Source of the DNA: Bimuria novae-zelandiae CBS 107.79
Lineage: Eukaryota; Ascomycota; Dothideomycetes; Pleosporales; Didymosphaeriaceae
Reading direction: 5' to 3'
DNA: 64,000 bases
Assembly: GCA_010015655.1 (NCBI GenBank)
Contig: ML976690.1
Span: 491,503 to 555,502, forward strand
Made by a program: the position numbers and the translations under genes. Below the pieces are notes generated by a model. It saw only the letters and a list, made by a program, of their open reading frames with translations, was not told where the DNA came from and searched no databases. This document shows positions 23,120 through 34,252 of this stretch, piece after piece. Position 1 is the first letter of the stretch; each line of letters opens with the position of its first letter.

Positions 23120-24730
23120 ATCGTAATGCTAGCCAAAAGTCGTAAACGTAAGAGTACTTAGGTGTTTAAGGGGGGTAAGAATCCACCCCAGGCAACGCGG
23201 GTAGCTAAAAAGTTGCATATAATAAAGTTACCTCGCAAAAAAACTCTTAAAAAAGCAAAGGCTAGGGCACCTTTATAAGAGATAGTAAATAAAGCTAATT
23301 ATATAACTACTACTAAGGCAGCCGAGGCAAAGCAACTTAAGAATAAAGACGTTAAGGAGTAAAAGATATATCTAGAGAATAGCCTATCGTTAGCCTAGCT
23401 AGGTCCTTTTATATAATAATTAGATAAGGAGCTTGCTAAGGTAATTAATAAAACTTACGTAAGGTGTCGCTATAGAGCGTACTATAATAATAAAATAGTT
23501 AACGGCGTAGAGGATAGTAATTATAAGCAACTACTTAGTAGTCTAACGGTAGGCGAGGTTTAGAGATAGGCTGACAGCGTCGTTATAGAGATAAGTACCT
23601 AGGAGAAAGTCTTTATTAAAAGCCTTACTATTATTATATATTTAAGTTAAACTTTAGCAAAAGATTGCATAGTAAACGCTCTTAAACGCGGGAAGAGTTA
23701 CCTACGTTTTACTAACGTAAAAACTAGCGTGGAAAAGTTACTATAATTGGCGCCCCTAGGGGTCACTGCGTACATGGATTTTAACTTAGTACTGTTACTA
23801 GAGTCACCTTAAGTGCCTGCTTCAAGTTAGTCACGCGTAGGTGGCCCACAAGGCTCTTAGGTACGACTTACCGCTACTAATCGCTAACTCGCTAAGCTGC
23901 CAGACGTTATGGCAATTAACTAGATGGGCAATAGGCTAGCTATCTAAATACGAGACGCGTGGAGGTGCCAGGACACCATGTGCTCGAACTACGCCCATGT
24001 GTGCTACTTTCAGCGTACTGAATCGTTGCTGGTGCGATTCTCCGATCATATGCCCGTCGAGGGCAATATAGTCGCCATATGGGCCCGCGAGGTGTCGCTG
24101 CAAAGGTGTACAGTTGCAGAGCCGTCAGACAACGTTCGGTTAATAATAGCGAGATCTCGTGGGCAGGCTGGGCGACGGCGGAGGAGGAGCGACTCTGACG
24201 GCGAGCCTACAATAAAAGATATACTTAAATTACTAATCGCGTCTATAGCAAGTTAATTAGCATAAAGTTAGCTATCTTAAAGATTGCCTGCCTAGTAGTA
24301 AGAACCTAATCGCCTTCTAGATAACCTACTAGTTTTAACGTAAGATCTATTAACTTATAGTAACGTAGAGGAGCTCCACTATATAACACTACTTTTCCTG
24401 TGGTAGTGGCTTAACAAGGGTCCACACAAAGATCGTAGAGATGTGAGAAAGGTCTTTACTATAGTTAAGGATAATAGAATTAACATTAACATGCTTATAG
24501 ATCCCTTAGAGGCTAGCATGCCGTATACCTTATAGCAAGAGGTGTAGGAGCTACCGCCGCCTCTACTACTTAAACTTTAAGTATATACTATCTAATGGCA
24601 GCGTAGATTTAAAGGACTAACTTTAGAGCAAAAAGCTTAGTGCCTAGAGAATATAAATAAGGAGAAAGAGCGTGTAGAGCGAGAGGAGCGAGAGGAGGAC
24701 AAGGACAAGGAGAGCTTATTTATATAGTAA
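23120..24730 (+). pseudogene. Second ORF of the nested element: Cys-rich, coiled-coil protein of unknown role
   Basis: On the plus strand a frame runs MLAKSRKRKST..., LPRKKTLKKAKARAP and, after several stops, WRCQDTMCSNYAHVCYF (C-x5-C-x5/6-C style), then GRRRRRSDSDGEPTIKDIL and a charged ENINKEKERVEREEREEDKDKE helix. The part at 23,978-24,256 is stop-free and clearly less AT-mutated than its surroundings. The W-R-C motif resembles TE-associated fungal proteins of unknown function. I do not know what it does in the element; a DNA-binding accessory protein is only a guess. Confidence 0.45.
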
Positions 24731-25079
24731 ATGTAAGAAGTTGCTAAAGCTTTTAGCTAGATTGCTAACGTTAATTTTGTAGTTACTTATACTTTATGCT
24801 TTAGTTATATTATTAATCGCTCTTAGATAGGGCGCGTTATAAGTACTTTTGTTAGGGGATTTGCGTTCTTTATTTTACTAATTTTAGCCTATAAAAATTA
24901 ATTTTAAGGAATTTGCTGCCCAAATATACGTATATTATATTAACTTATTAATAGAATTATGTAGAACTGCGACGTAAGTAAATTAACGCTAGTAAATAAT
25001 AAGTCCGCACGGGCCACTATTGTTAGGCTTAGTAATATTTACACTTAATAATAACGCGTTAATTACTTAAGTCCTCTAT

Positions 25080-26050
25080 CTCCTATACACCTCACACCTG
25101 CTAGTCTAAGTAGCTAAAGTACTTTCTCGCCCGCTCGTCGTTATAGCAACCCTCCTGTACACCCAGCTCTAAGAAATACGAGAAATCCTGAAAGATAGGC
25201 GCTTTCTAGAAGTTCTTTTTTATCCATGACTTTAACGCTTTGAAGCTCTGCTTAATCGGATTTATATTAGGTGAGTACGGCGACAGGTACTCGAGTACTA
25301 CCCCAGCGTCCATATAGAGTTGTTAAATTTTAGCTAATTAATAAATAGATACGTTATCTATTATAATTACTAAGCGTGGCCCTAGGTACGGCGTGTAATA
25401 TAGTAGCACTTTACTAGCAAGGAACTCCTCTATTAACTCCGCCGTAATTACTCCCTAATAGATAAGATAATTAAGATACCTATTAACGTCTATAGCTAAT
25501 AATAAACTTTACCTCTCCAACCTCTACGCTAAGTATAATACCTAAACTAGTATATTTATCTCTAACTAGGTATATTTTTAATTGCCTGTACGATCGTTGC
25601 AAGCGCTCTTATTAACTACTATTACTATCTCCGCCTTATACGCTAGCTGGCAGCGAGCTCTAAACGCTTAACGGAGGACTACGTTACGCTTAGCTACTAC
25701 TTTAGTTACCGCTTTTTAACTCTACCTTATACTAGCAAGAGTCTCCCATATAGTCGTCTATAAGGCTTTTACGTTGTACTTGTCATACAAGAAACTCTAT
25801 ATCTTATCTAGGTAAGTATTTAGCCAGCCTAGTAGTAACTCTTTAAGCTTCTCGCGATAGTAGTATAATAATAACGGCGGCCTATCTTGCTATACGTAGC
25901 TTGGCGGGTAAGGTTGCCCCTAGTACTCTAGACTAAGTTAAATCCTCTTAATTATTATCCTAGCTACCTTTATATCTCTCTAGATTTAGGTGTCGCTAAC
26001 GTTGTTATTTAATCGATTAATTACGGCCTATAACACTATTAGCGGTAACC
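25080..26050 (-). pseudogene. Tc1-like (DDE superfamily) transposase relic
   Basis: Minus-strand reading, across stops, contains YLSPYSPNINPIKQSFKALKSW, the hallmark (YSPDLNPIE) near the third catalytic residue, preceded by a segment matching the PGVV-VMDNASIH region and by KRWYKGTKAVPTTIWETL. Many tryptophan and glutamine codons have become stops. The family assignment is by motif. Confidence 0.6.
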
Positions 26051-27049
26051 TAGCTTTGCTATAGGTACCTATTAAGGACTTTTAAATTCTTATAATATAT
26101 TAAAAAGTTAATATTTAGCTAGTAAATCCGTGTTTTAAATAAGGCGCGGGAATCGATTACTAATGCGCGGGGCAGGTCACATGTGTAGCGGGATTCTACG
26201 AAACGATAATAGTGGACGCCAACCTAACCTCCGCCACGCGCAGCGAGTAGCTTATTAGCCATATTACGTATAGCCGCGTACGTAGGCGCAAATCCACGCT
26301 GGTCTAGGCCAAGTATATACCTGACAATCACCTCCTCTTCTAGCTGGGTAAGCTTCTTTAAGTTAGGCTAGTAATCGCGTCGGGCAGGCTTGCCAGCGCG
26401 TCGGCGGTGGAGTGTATTTTAAGAAATATTAAACGTCTGTGTAGCGACTACCTTACTCTAAAATTAATTTTGCTAAAGAGCTAATATAGCAAGGTGTATA
26501 TCAGCCTTATAAGAAGCTGGCTGGGCTTTAGTTGGGGGCGCTATAGTAGGTAGAAGTTCACGCGTTGCGAAAAGTTAGTGGGGTGCGCACTCGCTTGTAA
26601 TGCGCACTCGCTTGTAAAACACGTTAATAATTAAAAAGTCTATAATTAAGCACTTCTATAACGAGTAATAGCTTAATTTCCTATATTTCTTCCTTCTCAG
26701 TATTATAAAAAACCAAGAAGCCTATAGAGTGCTTATTACTATAAATATAGTAATTTAAGCTATACGATTAAGGTACTACTATTAATTATAAAACCTTATC
26801 TATATATAGATAAGCTCCTACTTTTACTAATAACGTAAAAATAGCTTTTCTCCTATAAGTATAGGCAGCTCTTTAAGGAGGCTACTTTTAAAGAAATCTT
26901 TACGCTATTAAAAAAAAGAAAAAAAAACCTCTATTAAGAAAGCGCCCGCTCTTACTAAAGTATATCTTTACTTATAAGTATAATAAATATAGTTTTTACA
27001 CGAAGTATAAAGCTCGCATTATTATAAGACGAAACCCATAGTAGATTAA

Positions 27050-27507
27050 TGTTAGGTTCCATCCAGGATAGCTGGTCCTAAATGGGCTAAGGTTGGTTCT
27101 CGGGCAGGAGTACTAGTAGGACAGGAAAGGGTTGTAGTGATAGCTTGCGCCTGTTACTAAGGGCGTTAGTATTAAAGGTGTGTATAGCATAATTAAATTA
27201 ACAAGGTTGCTTATTTAGATCTAAACGATAGATTAATAAACAGGTTAAACACGAATGCCTTAAGGGTATTCGTGTAGGTTTATATATAAGAAGGGTAAAC
27301 CTTACCGTCTATCTCTCTTTCTACTGTCCCTAGATTCCGATAGATGGTCGCGCCGTCCGTGGATGGTGCACCTTCCACAATCTTAGCAGGATAGTATGTC
27401 TTGGCTAGATGGTACATCACGTGACCTTGGTTACGCGACCCCGCCAAGTGTCACTTCCACTAAGGTCTGTTAGTCCTCCGCGTTCCATACATGTTCAGAT
27501 CCTAACA
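27050..27507 (-). repeat. Solo LTR B, TSD ATTAA
   Basis: 458 bp, inverse orientation relative to copy A and of the same subfamily (shared U3 with GGAACGCGGAGGAC and GATGGTCGCGCCGTC). ATTAA flanks both ends (27,045-27,049 and 27,508-27,512). Confidence 0.85.
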
Positions 27508-28181
27508 ATTAACTTAACCTTTTCTACCTACGCTACCACGCTTACTACTAGGTCTTTTAATATCATTATTATAATAGTAGCTTAGTTTAATCTAAAAATG
27601 TTATAGTTTAACGTAGTAGAAGCGTTTCTTAATATCTTTATTAGTAAAAGTGGCCTAGTGCTCTGCAAACTTCTAAATTGGTTTAAAAAGCTTAAGATAT
27701 ATATAAAACATTAGTAAGCATTATATAGCTTATAAGACTTACTACTACTCTAGTATTAAAAATTCTTCACTACTTTACTTAAAATTAGGCTTTATATTTT
27801 ATAAGAAATGTCTTATTTATCCTTTAATAAAGAGTGCATAATCTTTATACTATTCTACATAAATAATATTCGTCTCCTATAATGTAGGGATCATAAGAAG
27901 AATAAACTTAAAGTTATTAAGTATAATAAAAATAAGTATAATCTAAAAAACGTAGTTTTACAAATGTTAGAATCCGAGCGACCTACAAGTGTCGAGGACC
28001 AACGATGGGCAGCCGCGGGGTAACCATCGGTGGGACTGCACTACCGAGGTCACGTGATCTACCATCCCGCCAAGAATACCATCCCGGATGGCACAACCCT
28101 CCCGGATGGCACAACCCTCCCGGATGGCATAACCATCCAGGATGGCACAGGATTATGGGATGGCAGGAAAAGGATCAAATA

Positions 28182-30480
28182 TCCCTCGCACTGGCAAAGC
28201 CGCCCGCTCACGGGCCACCTTTAAACAGCCAATCAAGTGATTGCGCCTGCAAACACCAGATCTGTATTGTAATGTTAGCAATTTCTGTTTACTAGCTAAA
28301 ACACGCCTTTTTTGGAAGCTCCTGCACATGCAAACATGCCAAAAGCTGCCTCTCAGCCTAGTAACGATCCTGACTTCGTCAAATACACCAAGTACACGAA
28401 AAAGGCTGGTGTTTTGCCCGATCTGCCGCGAGATCCGCTACTTGACTAGAGACCTCTTAGAATTGACAACCCGCACGTAATAGGGAGTCCTCTATTACCT
28501 AAAGGAGTAAATAAAGGCTCACCTATTAACCTGTTTAATCTGTTCTTTAATATTAACGTCCTTAACCAAATCGTACACTATACAAATCAGCATGCCTCTG
28601 CGCTCCGGTACGGGCCGCAGCTGCCCTCAACGCGTAGCTGGAAGCCTACATCACCATCTGAGCTATATACGTACTTCGCAATTGTCGTATATATGGGCCT
28701 TCACGTCGAGCCCTCGCTGGAGGAGTACTGGACGCGACTCCACAAGAACGCACCCTATCACCTAATTAATTAATACATGGCGCTTAAACGTTAGCAGCAG
28801 CTAGATCAATATATATACTATATAGAGGTAGATTAGAGCTTTAAGTCTCCCTTTAGACGCGTCTAAGATCTTAGTAAGCTTATTTAAAAGCGGTGCTTAA
28901 AGTACTAGAGAGCTAGCTAACACCTCTACGTTAACAATGCAATTGCCAGGTTTACAGGACGTGCGACAAAGAGTGTTATAATTAAGATAAAGCCTACGCC
29001 TAAGAGCTACAAGATCTAGTGCTTAGCCAATAATAAAGTAATACTAAACTAGTTATTTTATGCTAAAGGCATAGGCAGAGGTCCTGTTAACCTACTAGAG
29101 CTTCCTACTAATGCTACTACTCTAGCTTTTACGCCTACAGAGTCTGTACCTGTCTCTCTCGTCCTCGCCGTTGACGCTCACGGTCGCCGTCTCTTTCCGC
29201 CGGGCCTACACTCTGTGTGGGATGATAACCTCTTCAACACTATACCTATGCTGGAGTACCTCCGGCAGCATGGTGTAGGCTGCGCAGGCACAGTCAGAAC
29301 GACAAAAATAAAAACTAAAGAGGCGTACGGGGAGACAGCAGTTGTAGAGTTAGAGGCAGAGGATGCCGCTGTTCGGAGGCGCGCACGCCAGAAGTTGGCA
29401 AAGGAGAGCTTTAGCCAAAAGCTTATACAGCTTAAGACGCAGTTTACAGCCAAGTTAGAGTAAGGAGAGATATACTAGGACCTTTCAGAGAGTAAGGAAG
29501 TTCTATAGGCAGCATAGAGAGATAATTAAGTTATCCTCTTTGCCTCTACTATTACTAAGCGTAGGTTCCTACCCTTAACCCTATGCTAAGATGTTGCTTA
29601 CGAAAGTCGCTACCAGCTACTTAGGTCATCCTCAGGCACCGTAGAAGGTCAAGGATAAACTAGAATAATAAGAAATTACTAGACAAGGTCTTTAGTAACA
29701 ACTCTATCAAACTACATAGGATTCCTCAGTTTATAGACGAGTATAATTACTATAAGAGTAAGGTAGATCGCTTTAACCAGGTCAAAAGTTACTACTCTAT
29801 ATAGCAAGTCAAGAGACAGACCTGGCGCCCGCTGCTCTATTTTCTACTAGATCTAACGCTTAATAATTGCTATAGGCTCTCCTCCTACTCGTCAGACAGA
29901 GAGGCTTAACGTGGAGGCCATAAAAAGTTTCTATACAGGCTTATAGAGCAGCTTCTTAAGCGCGGTAGCCGTCCTTGCGCAGGATCTATCAAACGTCAGA
30001 GACTTAAGGACGTATTTGTCAACGCTGGCAGCAACGAGAGCTCTCACAAGTCAATAAGACTATTTAGGGAAGCCAAAGCTTGTGTAGCTTGTGCTGAAAA
30101 TGGGCGTACAAAACACAACTTCAAGCACGGCAAGACACCTCGTACGGCTCTTACAGAGACCTCTGGCAATCGTCAAGGGCGCCAGCGTCCTGCGCGTACT
30201 ACTTATGGCTGCTCGCTCTGCCGACTGCCTTTGTGTAGGCCAGAAGTCAGCCCTGAGTGCTGGCAGGAGCACATACGACGCGCCCGAACAATCTCCCAGG
30301 TAGACACCACTGCAAGCTCAAGTATTAAGTAGTTCTATACTAAGACCGTCAAAAATGAAGTCTCTATACAAATCTACGTACAAATCTCATCCACCTTGGT
30401 GTTCATGCAGAATCGGAGCTACCATCCGATTGGCCTACAGAAGGTGGTCCGTGAGCGGACGGGGTTGCCAGTGCGAGGGA
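28182..30480 (+). mobile_element. piggyBac-like DNA transposon inside LTR C
   Basis: Terminal inverted repeats of about 40 bp: TCCCTCGCACTGGCAAAGCC at the left, and the complement of TCCCTCGCACTGGCAACCCC at the right, each continuing into CCGCTCACGG-CCACCTT. TA lies at both junctions (28,180-28,181; 30,481-30,482). Because the target is a TATATA run, a TA duplication cannot be distinguished from no duplication by comparison with copy D. It is clearly better preserved than its 8.1-kb relative at 3,800. Confidence 0.75.
28336..30332 (+). pseudogene. piggyBac-like transposase with several stops
   Basis: The start is ATG at 28,336 (MPKAASQPSNDPDFVKYTK). Recognisable blocks are RVAGSW-type sequence with YMGLHVEPSLEEYW (about 28,640-28,730), LYVNNAIARFTGRATKSV (about 28,925), KPTPKSYKIW (about 28,990), LFPPGLHSVWDDNLFNT and GVGCAGTVRT (29,190-29,310; the block that usually has FLDNLFTS and GTCR), and a C-terminal Cys/His zinc domain ACVACAENGRTKHN...YGCSLCRLPLCR...CWQEHIRR (30,070-30,290). 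Tryptophan-to-stop changes (for example KRWQQ as KR-TAG-QQ) and some frame shifts disable it. The DDE_Tnp_1_7 (PF13843) assignment is from pattern memory. Confidence 0.65.
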
Positions 30481-31660
30481 TATAAACCCACACGAATACC
30501 CTTACGGCATTCGTGTTTAACCTATTTATCAATCTATCGTTTAGATCTGAATAAGCAACCTTATTGATTTAATTGTACTGTACACACCTTTGATACTAAC
30601 GCCCTAGTGACAAGCGCAAGCTATCACTACAACCCTCTCTCGTCCTACCAGTATTCCTGCCCGAGAACCAACCTTAGCCCCTTAGGGATTAGCTATCTCT
30701 TTGGGATCTTAACAATAAAGTAGTTCTTATAGGTGCAGGTACTTAGCGATAAATAAACTAGGATAAATACTTTTATATATAATACGTATATTAAAAATAT
30801 TATAAAAAGATTTAACCTAGCTAAAACTGCGCTTTTTAAAGACGTCCCTGCTATTTATTGAGCTTATAAAAAACCTAGACAAAGCTTCTAAGTAGAAAAT
30901 TAATGCCTACTAAAAGCGTGTTAGCTTAATACTCTACACTATAATTATATTACGTCTAAATATTACTTTTATAGCCTTAAAGCTCTCATTTTTCCTAACT
31001 AACTTAAGTAAAAAATATTTAAACTCTATTAAGCGCCTATTTTTTTTTCCTCGCTAGGAAACTTTACTTTATAAAAGCTCCTTAATTCTTAAGCCACTTA
31101 TCTATAGGGATATATTTTTGGCTAATAACCTAGAAACGCAGTAATTATTTTATAGCTACGTAATAATAGTCCTTAAGGGCGCTATTGCATAAAAAGCAGC
31201 TCGCTAACTTACTATTACTACTTTAATAATAGAGGCTAAGTTAATCGTACTAAAGCATGTAGGACAAAAAGTAATAGCTTCATAAACATTATTGCAGAAG
31301 CTAACACTTATTATAAGCAACGCCTAGTAGATTTACTATAATAATGAATAATTAATAAAACTATTAGCAAATAAAAATAAGAGAATTATTACTTGCCTGC
31401 ACCACGTTGATATTAAGAAACTTTAGCTACGCTAGGGATACATAAAAGGGTGTTTTAAGGTTAAGTACCTTAGAATAAGTAACAAATCTATAGATAGGAA
31501 AATAAAAGTACTTTAAGAGTAATAATATAAGTATTTTAAAAAGTAACTAAACGTAAGAAGTATAAAGTAATATATTATAAAATATAAAAAGCAAGAGTAT
31601 AAGTACTAGATCGTTAAATAAGAATTTTAATTGCTTAGTTAATTATAAGCTTTATAAGCT

Positions 31661-32359
31661 ACTGAAATAGTTTTACAGCATAAGCGGGCTTCTTAGTAAT
31701 GAATAGTTTAGTAATAATATTAATAGTAAGCTCCTCGTTCTCTTTCACGCTATTATATAGATTAAGTATTACTTTTATATTAGCACGCGCCTTCTTTACC
31801 TTACGTCCCTATAAGTAATTAGTATAAGAATTAAATAAAGCTTAAAAAAAATCTTACCTCGAAGTTCTAATCTTAGAGAAGAATAAGAAAGTAAGCTATA
31901 ATAAGCTTATAAGTAGTAGTGTATCGACGCAGGTCACTTAAAGGATCGATATTGGCGTATCTCTTAGCAGAGGCATATAGGGGTGCGTGTATAAGAAAGT
32001 AGTCTCGAATAAATTAAGTGCCTATAGGCCTAGTACGAAAGGATATAGAAAAGGTACTAAACTATAAAGGCCCTAAGCTCCTCCAAATATATCTCTTCCT
32101 AAATAGCTAGCTAGCACATATCTGCTATAGGTTGACCGTCGGTCTAATAGATCCAAAATAGGTCCGAATCGGATCTGTAGTTCCCTATTAGTCTGATAGA
32201 TCCGAAATTGGTCCGATACGGATAAGTGTCGGTTTTCGGATGATCTCGAATCCTGTCTTAACTGGCCAAGGGTTCTCGTGTCGACGAGCGATTGTTCCTG
32301 TTACATGATTAGAATAAAATAAAAACTATTAATAGTATATTATCCGCAAACTAACGGAC
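31661..32359. other. AT-rich DNA including repeat block shared with 20,925-21,330
   Basis: No gene. The part 31,920-32,300 matches the earlier repeat block and probably contains the LTR of the preceding copia remnant. Around 32,150-32,230 a GATCCGAAATTGGTCCGA-type motif recurs three times. Confidence 0.4.
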
Positions 32360-32794
32360 TGTTAAGATCCCAAAGGGGTAGCTGGTCCCTAAGGGGCTAA
32401 GGTTAGTTCTCGGGCAGGAATACTGTAGTAGGACGAGAGAGGGTCGTAGTAATAGCTTGCGCTTGTTACTGGGGCGTTAGTATCAAAGGCGGGTATAATA
32501 CAATCAAATCAATAAGGTTGCTTATTTAGATCTAAACGATAGATTAATAAATAGGTTAAACACGATAATAGAAGACTATCCTCGTGTCCCTATATACATG
32601 ACTCGTCCTACGAATCCCAGGTGTCCCAAGAATCCCAAAGTCCCATATGCCAAGATACTTCTGGGACGCCCGATACTTCTGGGACGCGTGACATGGTCAC
32701 GTGATCTGTGGCTGAGTCAGGAACCTTGGCTGGTCGCACGGATAAGTGGCCATGCCCCGCCTCGCGTCATGTTGGGTCTCAACGGATCCTAACA
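32360..32794 (-). repeat. Solo LTR E, TSD CGGAC
   Basis: 435 bp with TGTTAAGATCC at the left end and GGATCCTAACA at the right, CGGAC on both sides (32,355-32,359; 32,795-32,799). The 3' half is that of the same LTR family. The U3 is distinct from A/B and C/D and carries a tandem GATACTTCTGGGACGC repeat. Confidence 0.85.
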
Positions 32795-32829
32795 CGGACA
32801 AACAGAACAAATAAAGTAAACGATTAAGA

Positions 32830-33760
32830 CATACCTACGTATTTACTATAATAACTAGAGGAATAACTAGATTTCCTTATTACTTATAGCACAATTAGTA
32901 TATAATAACAAAATATTAGTAGTAACAGGATTTACACCATTCTATGTAAACTACGAAAGATACCTATTTCTTTTTAACTAAACATTTCCTACAGCAATTA
33001 GGACAGAAGAAGCAATAAACATAGTAGAAACTATAAAGAAAATACACGCATAACTTTAAGAAAATTTTAAAAAAGCTTAATAGTAAAGTATTTCTTATAT
33101 AAACTAAAAAAGAAAAACGACACCTTAGCTAAAAAAGGGGGATAAAGCATATCTACTTATAAAGAATCTTTAAACCTAAAAGAAGAAACATAAGAAACTA
33201 AACTATATTAAGGTTAAGCTATTTTTTTTTATTAAATAAGTATTACTAGTTAACTACTAATTAGAACTATCGTTAAACGCGAAAATATATTTAGTATTTT
33301 ATATAGACTAACTTAAACCTGTAGACCCTAAAACACTAGTTAAACTAACCTTTTATTACTAGCTAGAGGAAGAAAATAAATTTAAAGTTAAAACACTTTT
33401 AAGATATAAGGAAGTTAAATAAGAAAACTTCTAAAATAATAAGTTTTTATAAAAAATAGTCAGTTAAGTAGAAAGGCTACCTATACTTAAAAAATATATA
33501 AAAACCTAAATCTAAACTTCGCAAGAACTACTAATAGCTTTTAAAAAAGGCGCGAAGCAAGATCTATAACTACTACTACTATACTAAAGTAATATAAAAA
33601 AGCTTTAAAGGAAATAAGACTTATAACACGATAATAATTTAAAAACATATATAGACTAATAATAGTACGTAGCAAAAGAGGAAGGCTTTAATTAAATTAT
33701 AAACTAGTTTATTACTTTAGTACCTAAAGTAGTATTTAGAATAATTAATATTATAGCCTA
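32830..33760 (+). pseudogene. Ty3/gypsy integrase C-terminal remnant
   Basis: Across many stops the plus strand reads IYTILCKLRKIPI (from TPFYVNYGKEP), GDKAYLLIKNLQT with a stop at Q, VFYIDQLKP (from VFHVSLLEP) and LLRYKE, which is the order seen downstream of the gypsy integrase core. LTR F lies 0.5 kb downstream in the same orientation, so this LTR family may belong to a gypsy element. Confidence 0.5.
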
Positions 33761-34252
33761 AGTAAGTTCCTTACGAGCCTTTAAGGCCTCTAGCTTATCT
33801 ACTATAGATATACCATAATTAAAAAACTTTTATTTTTTCTAACGTAACTTCTTACGCTAATTACGCAAACGCGCTATCTTCTCTTATACTAGATAAGCAC
33901 GTAGGAGCACTATATAAGCAAGCTCTTCTTTTACCTAAAGTTTTGCCTCCTCCTTAGCCTCTAACTTTTCTAGTCTTTCTAACTTAGTATCTATTTTTAA
34001 ATAATCTAGTAAAAGAATCTCCTCTAGCTTATACTTTTAATTATTATACTAAACATAATTTATGCACTTTAAGTATAGTAATAATAATTAATAAGGTAGT
34101 TACTTCTTAGCGTAGTATAAATAAGTAACTATAATAAATACGTAATTTTGCTTAAGATAATTAGCTTACGAATAATAGTATTAAGTAAATTAAAAAAGTA
34201 GCTTTATAGGTAGTTAACTTATAAAGACATTAAGTCTAGAGAGGAGAGCTAA
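33761..34252. other. AT-rich DNA with a minus-strand charged frame
   Basis: On the minus strand a stop-containing, Glu/Lys/Leu-rich frame is visible near 33,900-34,050, similar to the tail of pogo-type transposases. That is too weak to assign. Confidence 0.25.

Larger units (their letters stand above)
22965..26209 (-). mobile_element. Tc1/mariner-like element nested in the Fot1 transposase
   Basis: The ends carry an inverted repeat around GGTTTCGTAAAATCCCGCTA with TA on both outer sides (22,963-22,964 and 26,210-26,211). Joining the flanks restores the continuity of the Fot1 frame (GGGEVGVH to PRNFVKRT). Two coding relics diverge inside: a DDE transposase on the minus strand (about 25,080-26,050) and a separate plus-strand frame (about 23,120-24,730). 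Confidence 0.7.
22040..26560 (-). pseudogene. Fot1/pogo transposase relic, split by the nested element
   Basis: The N-terminal part (26,560 down to 26,210) reads as psq/CENP-B-type DNA-binding sequence: STLHRRRAGKPARRDY with an initial change, then QLEEEVIVRYILGLDQRGFAPTY and MANKLLAARGGG. The C-terminal part (22,964 down to about 22,040) gives [67 protein letters not shown], i.e. the DDE_1 catalytic region with aspartate-to-asparagine and glycine losses (LILDGYESHH is usual). Stops occur at expected TGG and CAG codons. Confidence 0.8.
21529..26624 (-). mobile_element. Fot1/pogo DNA transposon, TA-flanked, carrying a nested Tc1-like element
   Basis: The ends are ACGTGTTTTACAAGCGAGTG at 21,529 and the complement ending at 26,624, flanked by TA (21,527-21,528; 26,625-26,626). 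Each terminal repeat contains the 17-mer TTACAAGCGAGTGCGCA twice in tandem. The transposase on the minus strand is decayed and split by a Tc1-like element at 22,965-26,209. Pogo/Fot1 elements characteristically duplicate TA. Confidence 0.8.
27965..30714 (+). repeat. Solo LTR C, interrupted by a piggyBac-like element; TSD ACAAA/ATAAA
   Basis: The LTR begins TGTTAGAATCC (27,965) and ends ATCTTAACA (30,714), with ACAAA before and ATAAA after, a single C-to-T difference. Its two halves are 27,965-28,181 and 30,481-30,714. They are contiguous in copy D at 63,114 and are separated here by the element 28,182-30,480. U3 contains a tandem 22-bp repeat (CCCGGATGGCACAACCCTC), three copies here and two in copy D. 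Confidence 0.82.
26700..31660 (+). pseudogene. Decayed copia reverse transcriptase and RNase H, cut by two solo LTRs
   Basis: Three segments form one copia polymerase. 26,640-27,049 includes KYIFTYKYNKYSFYTKYKARII, the start of RT. 27,508-27,964 continues with FSTYATTLTTRSFNIII, FNVVEAFLN and FILFYINNI. 30,715-31,660 gives the RNase H region with IEAKLIVLKHVGQK and CLHHVDIKKL. The breaks are exactly the solo LTRs B and C, each with a 5-bp target duplication, so the order of insertion is legible. The 5' part of this copy is not adjacent. Confidence 0.65.
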
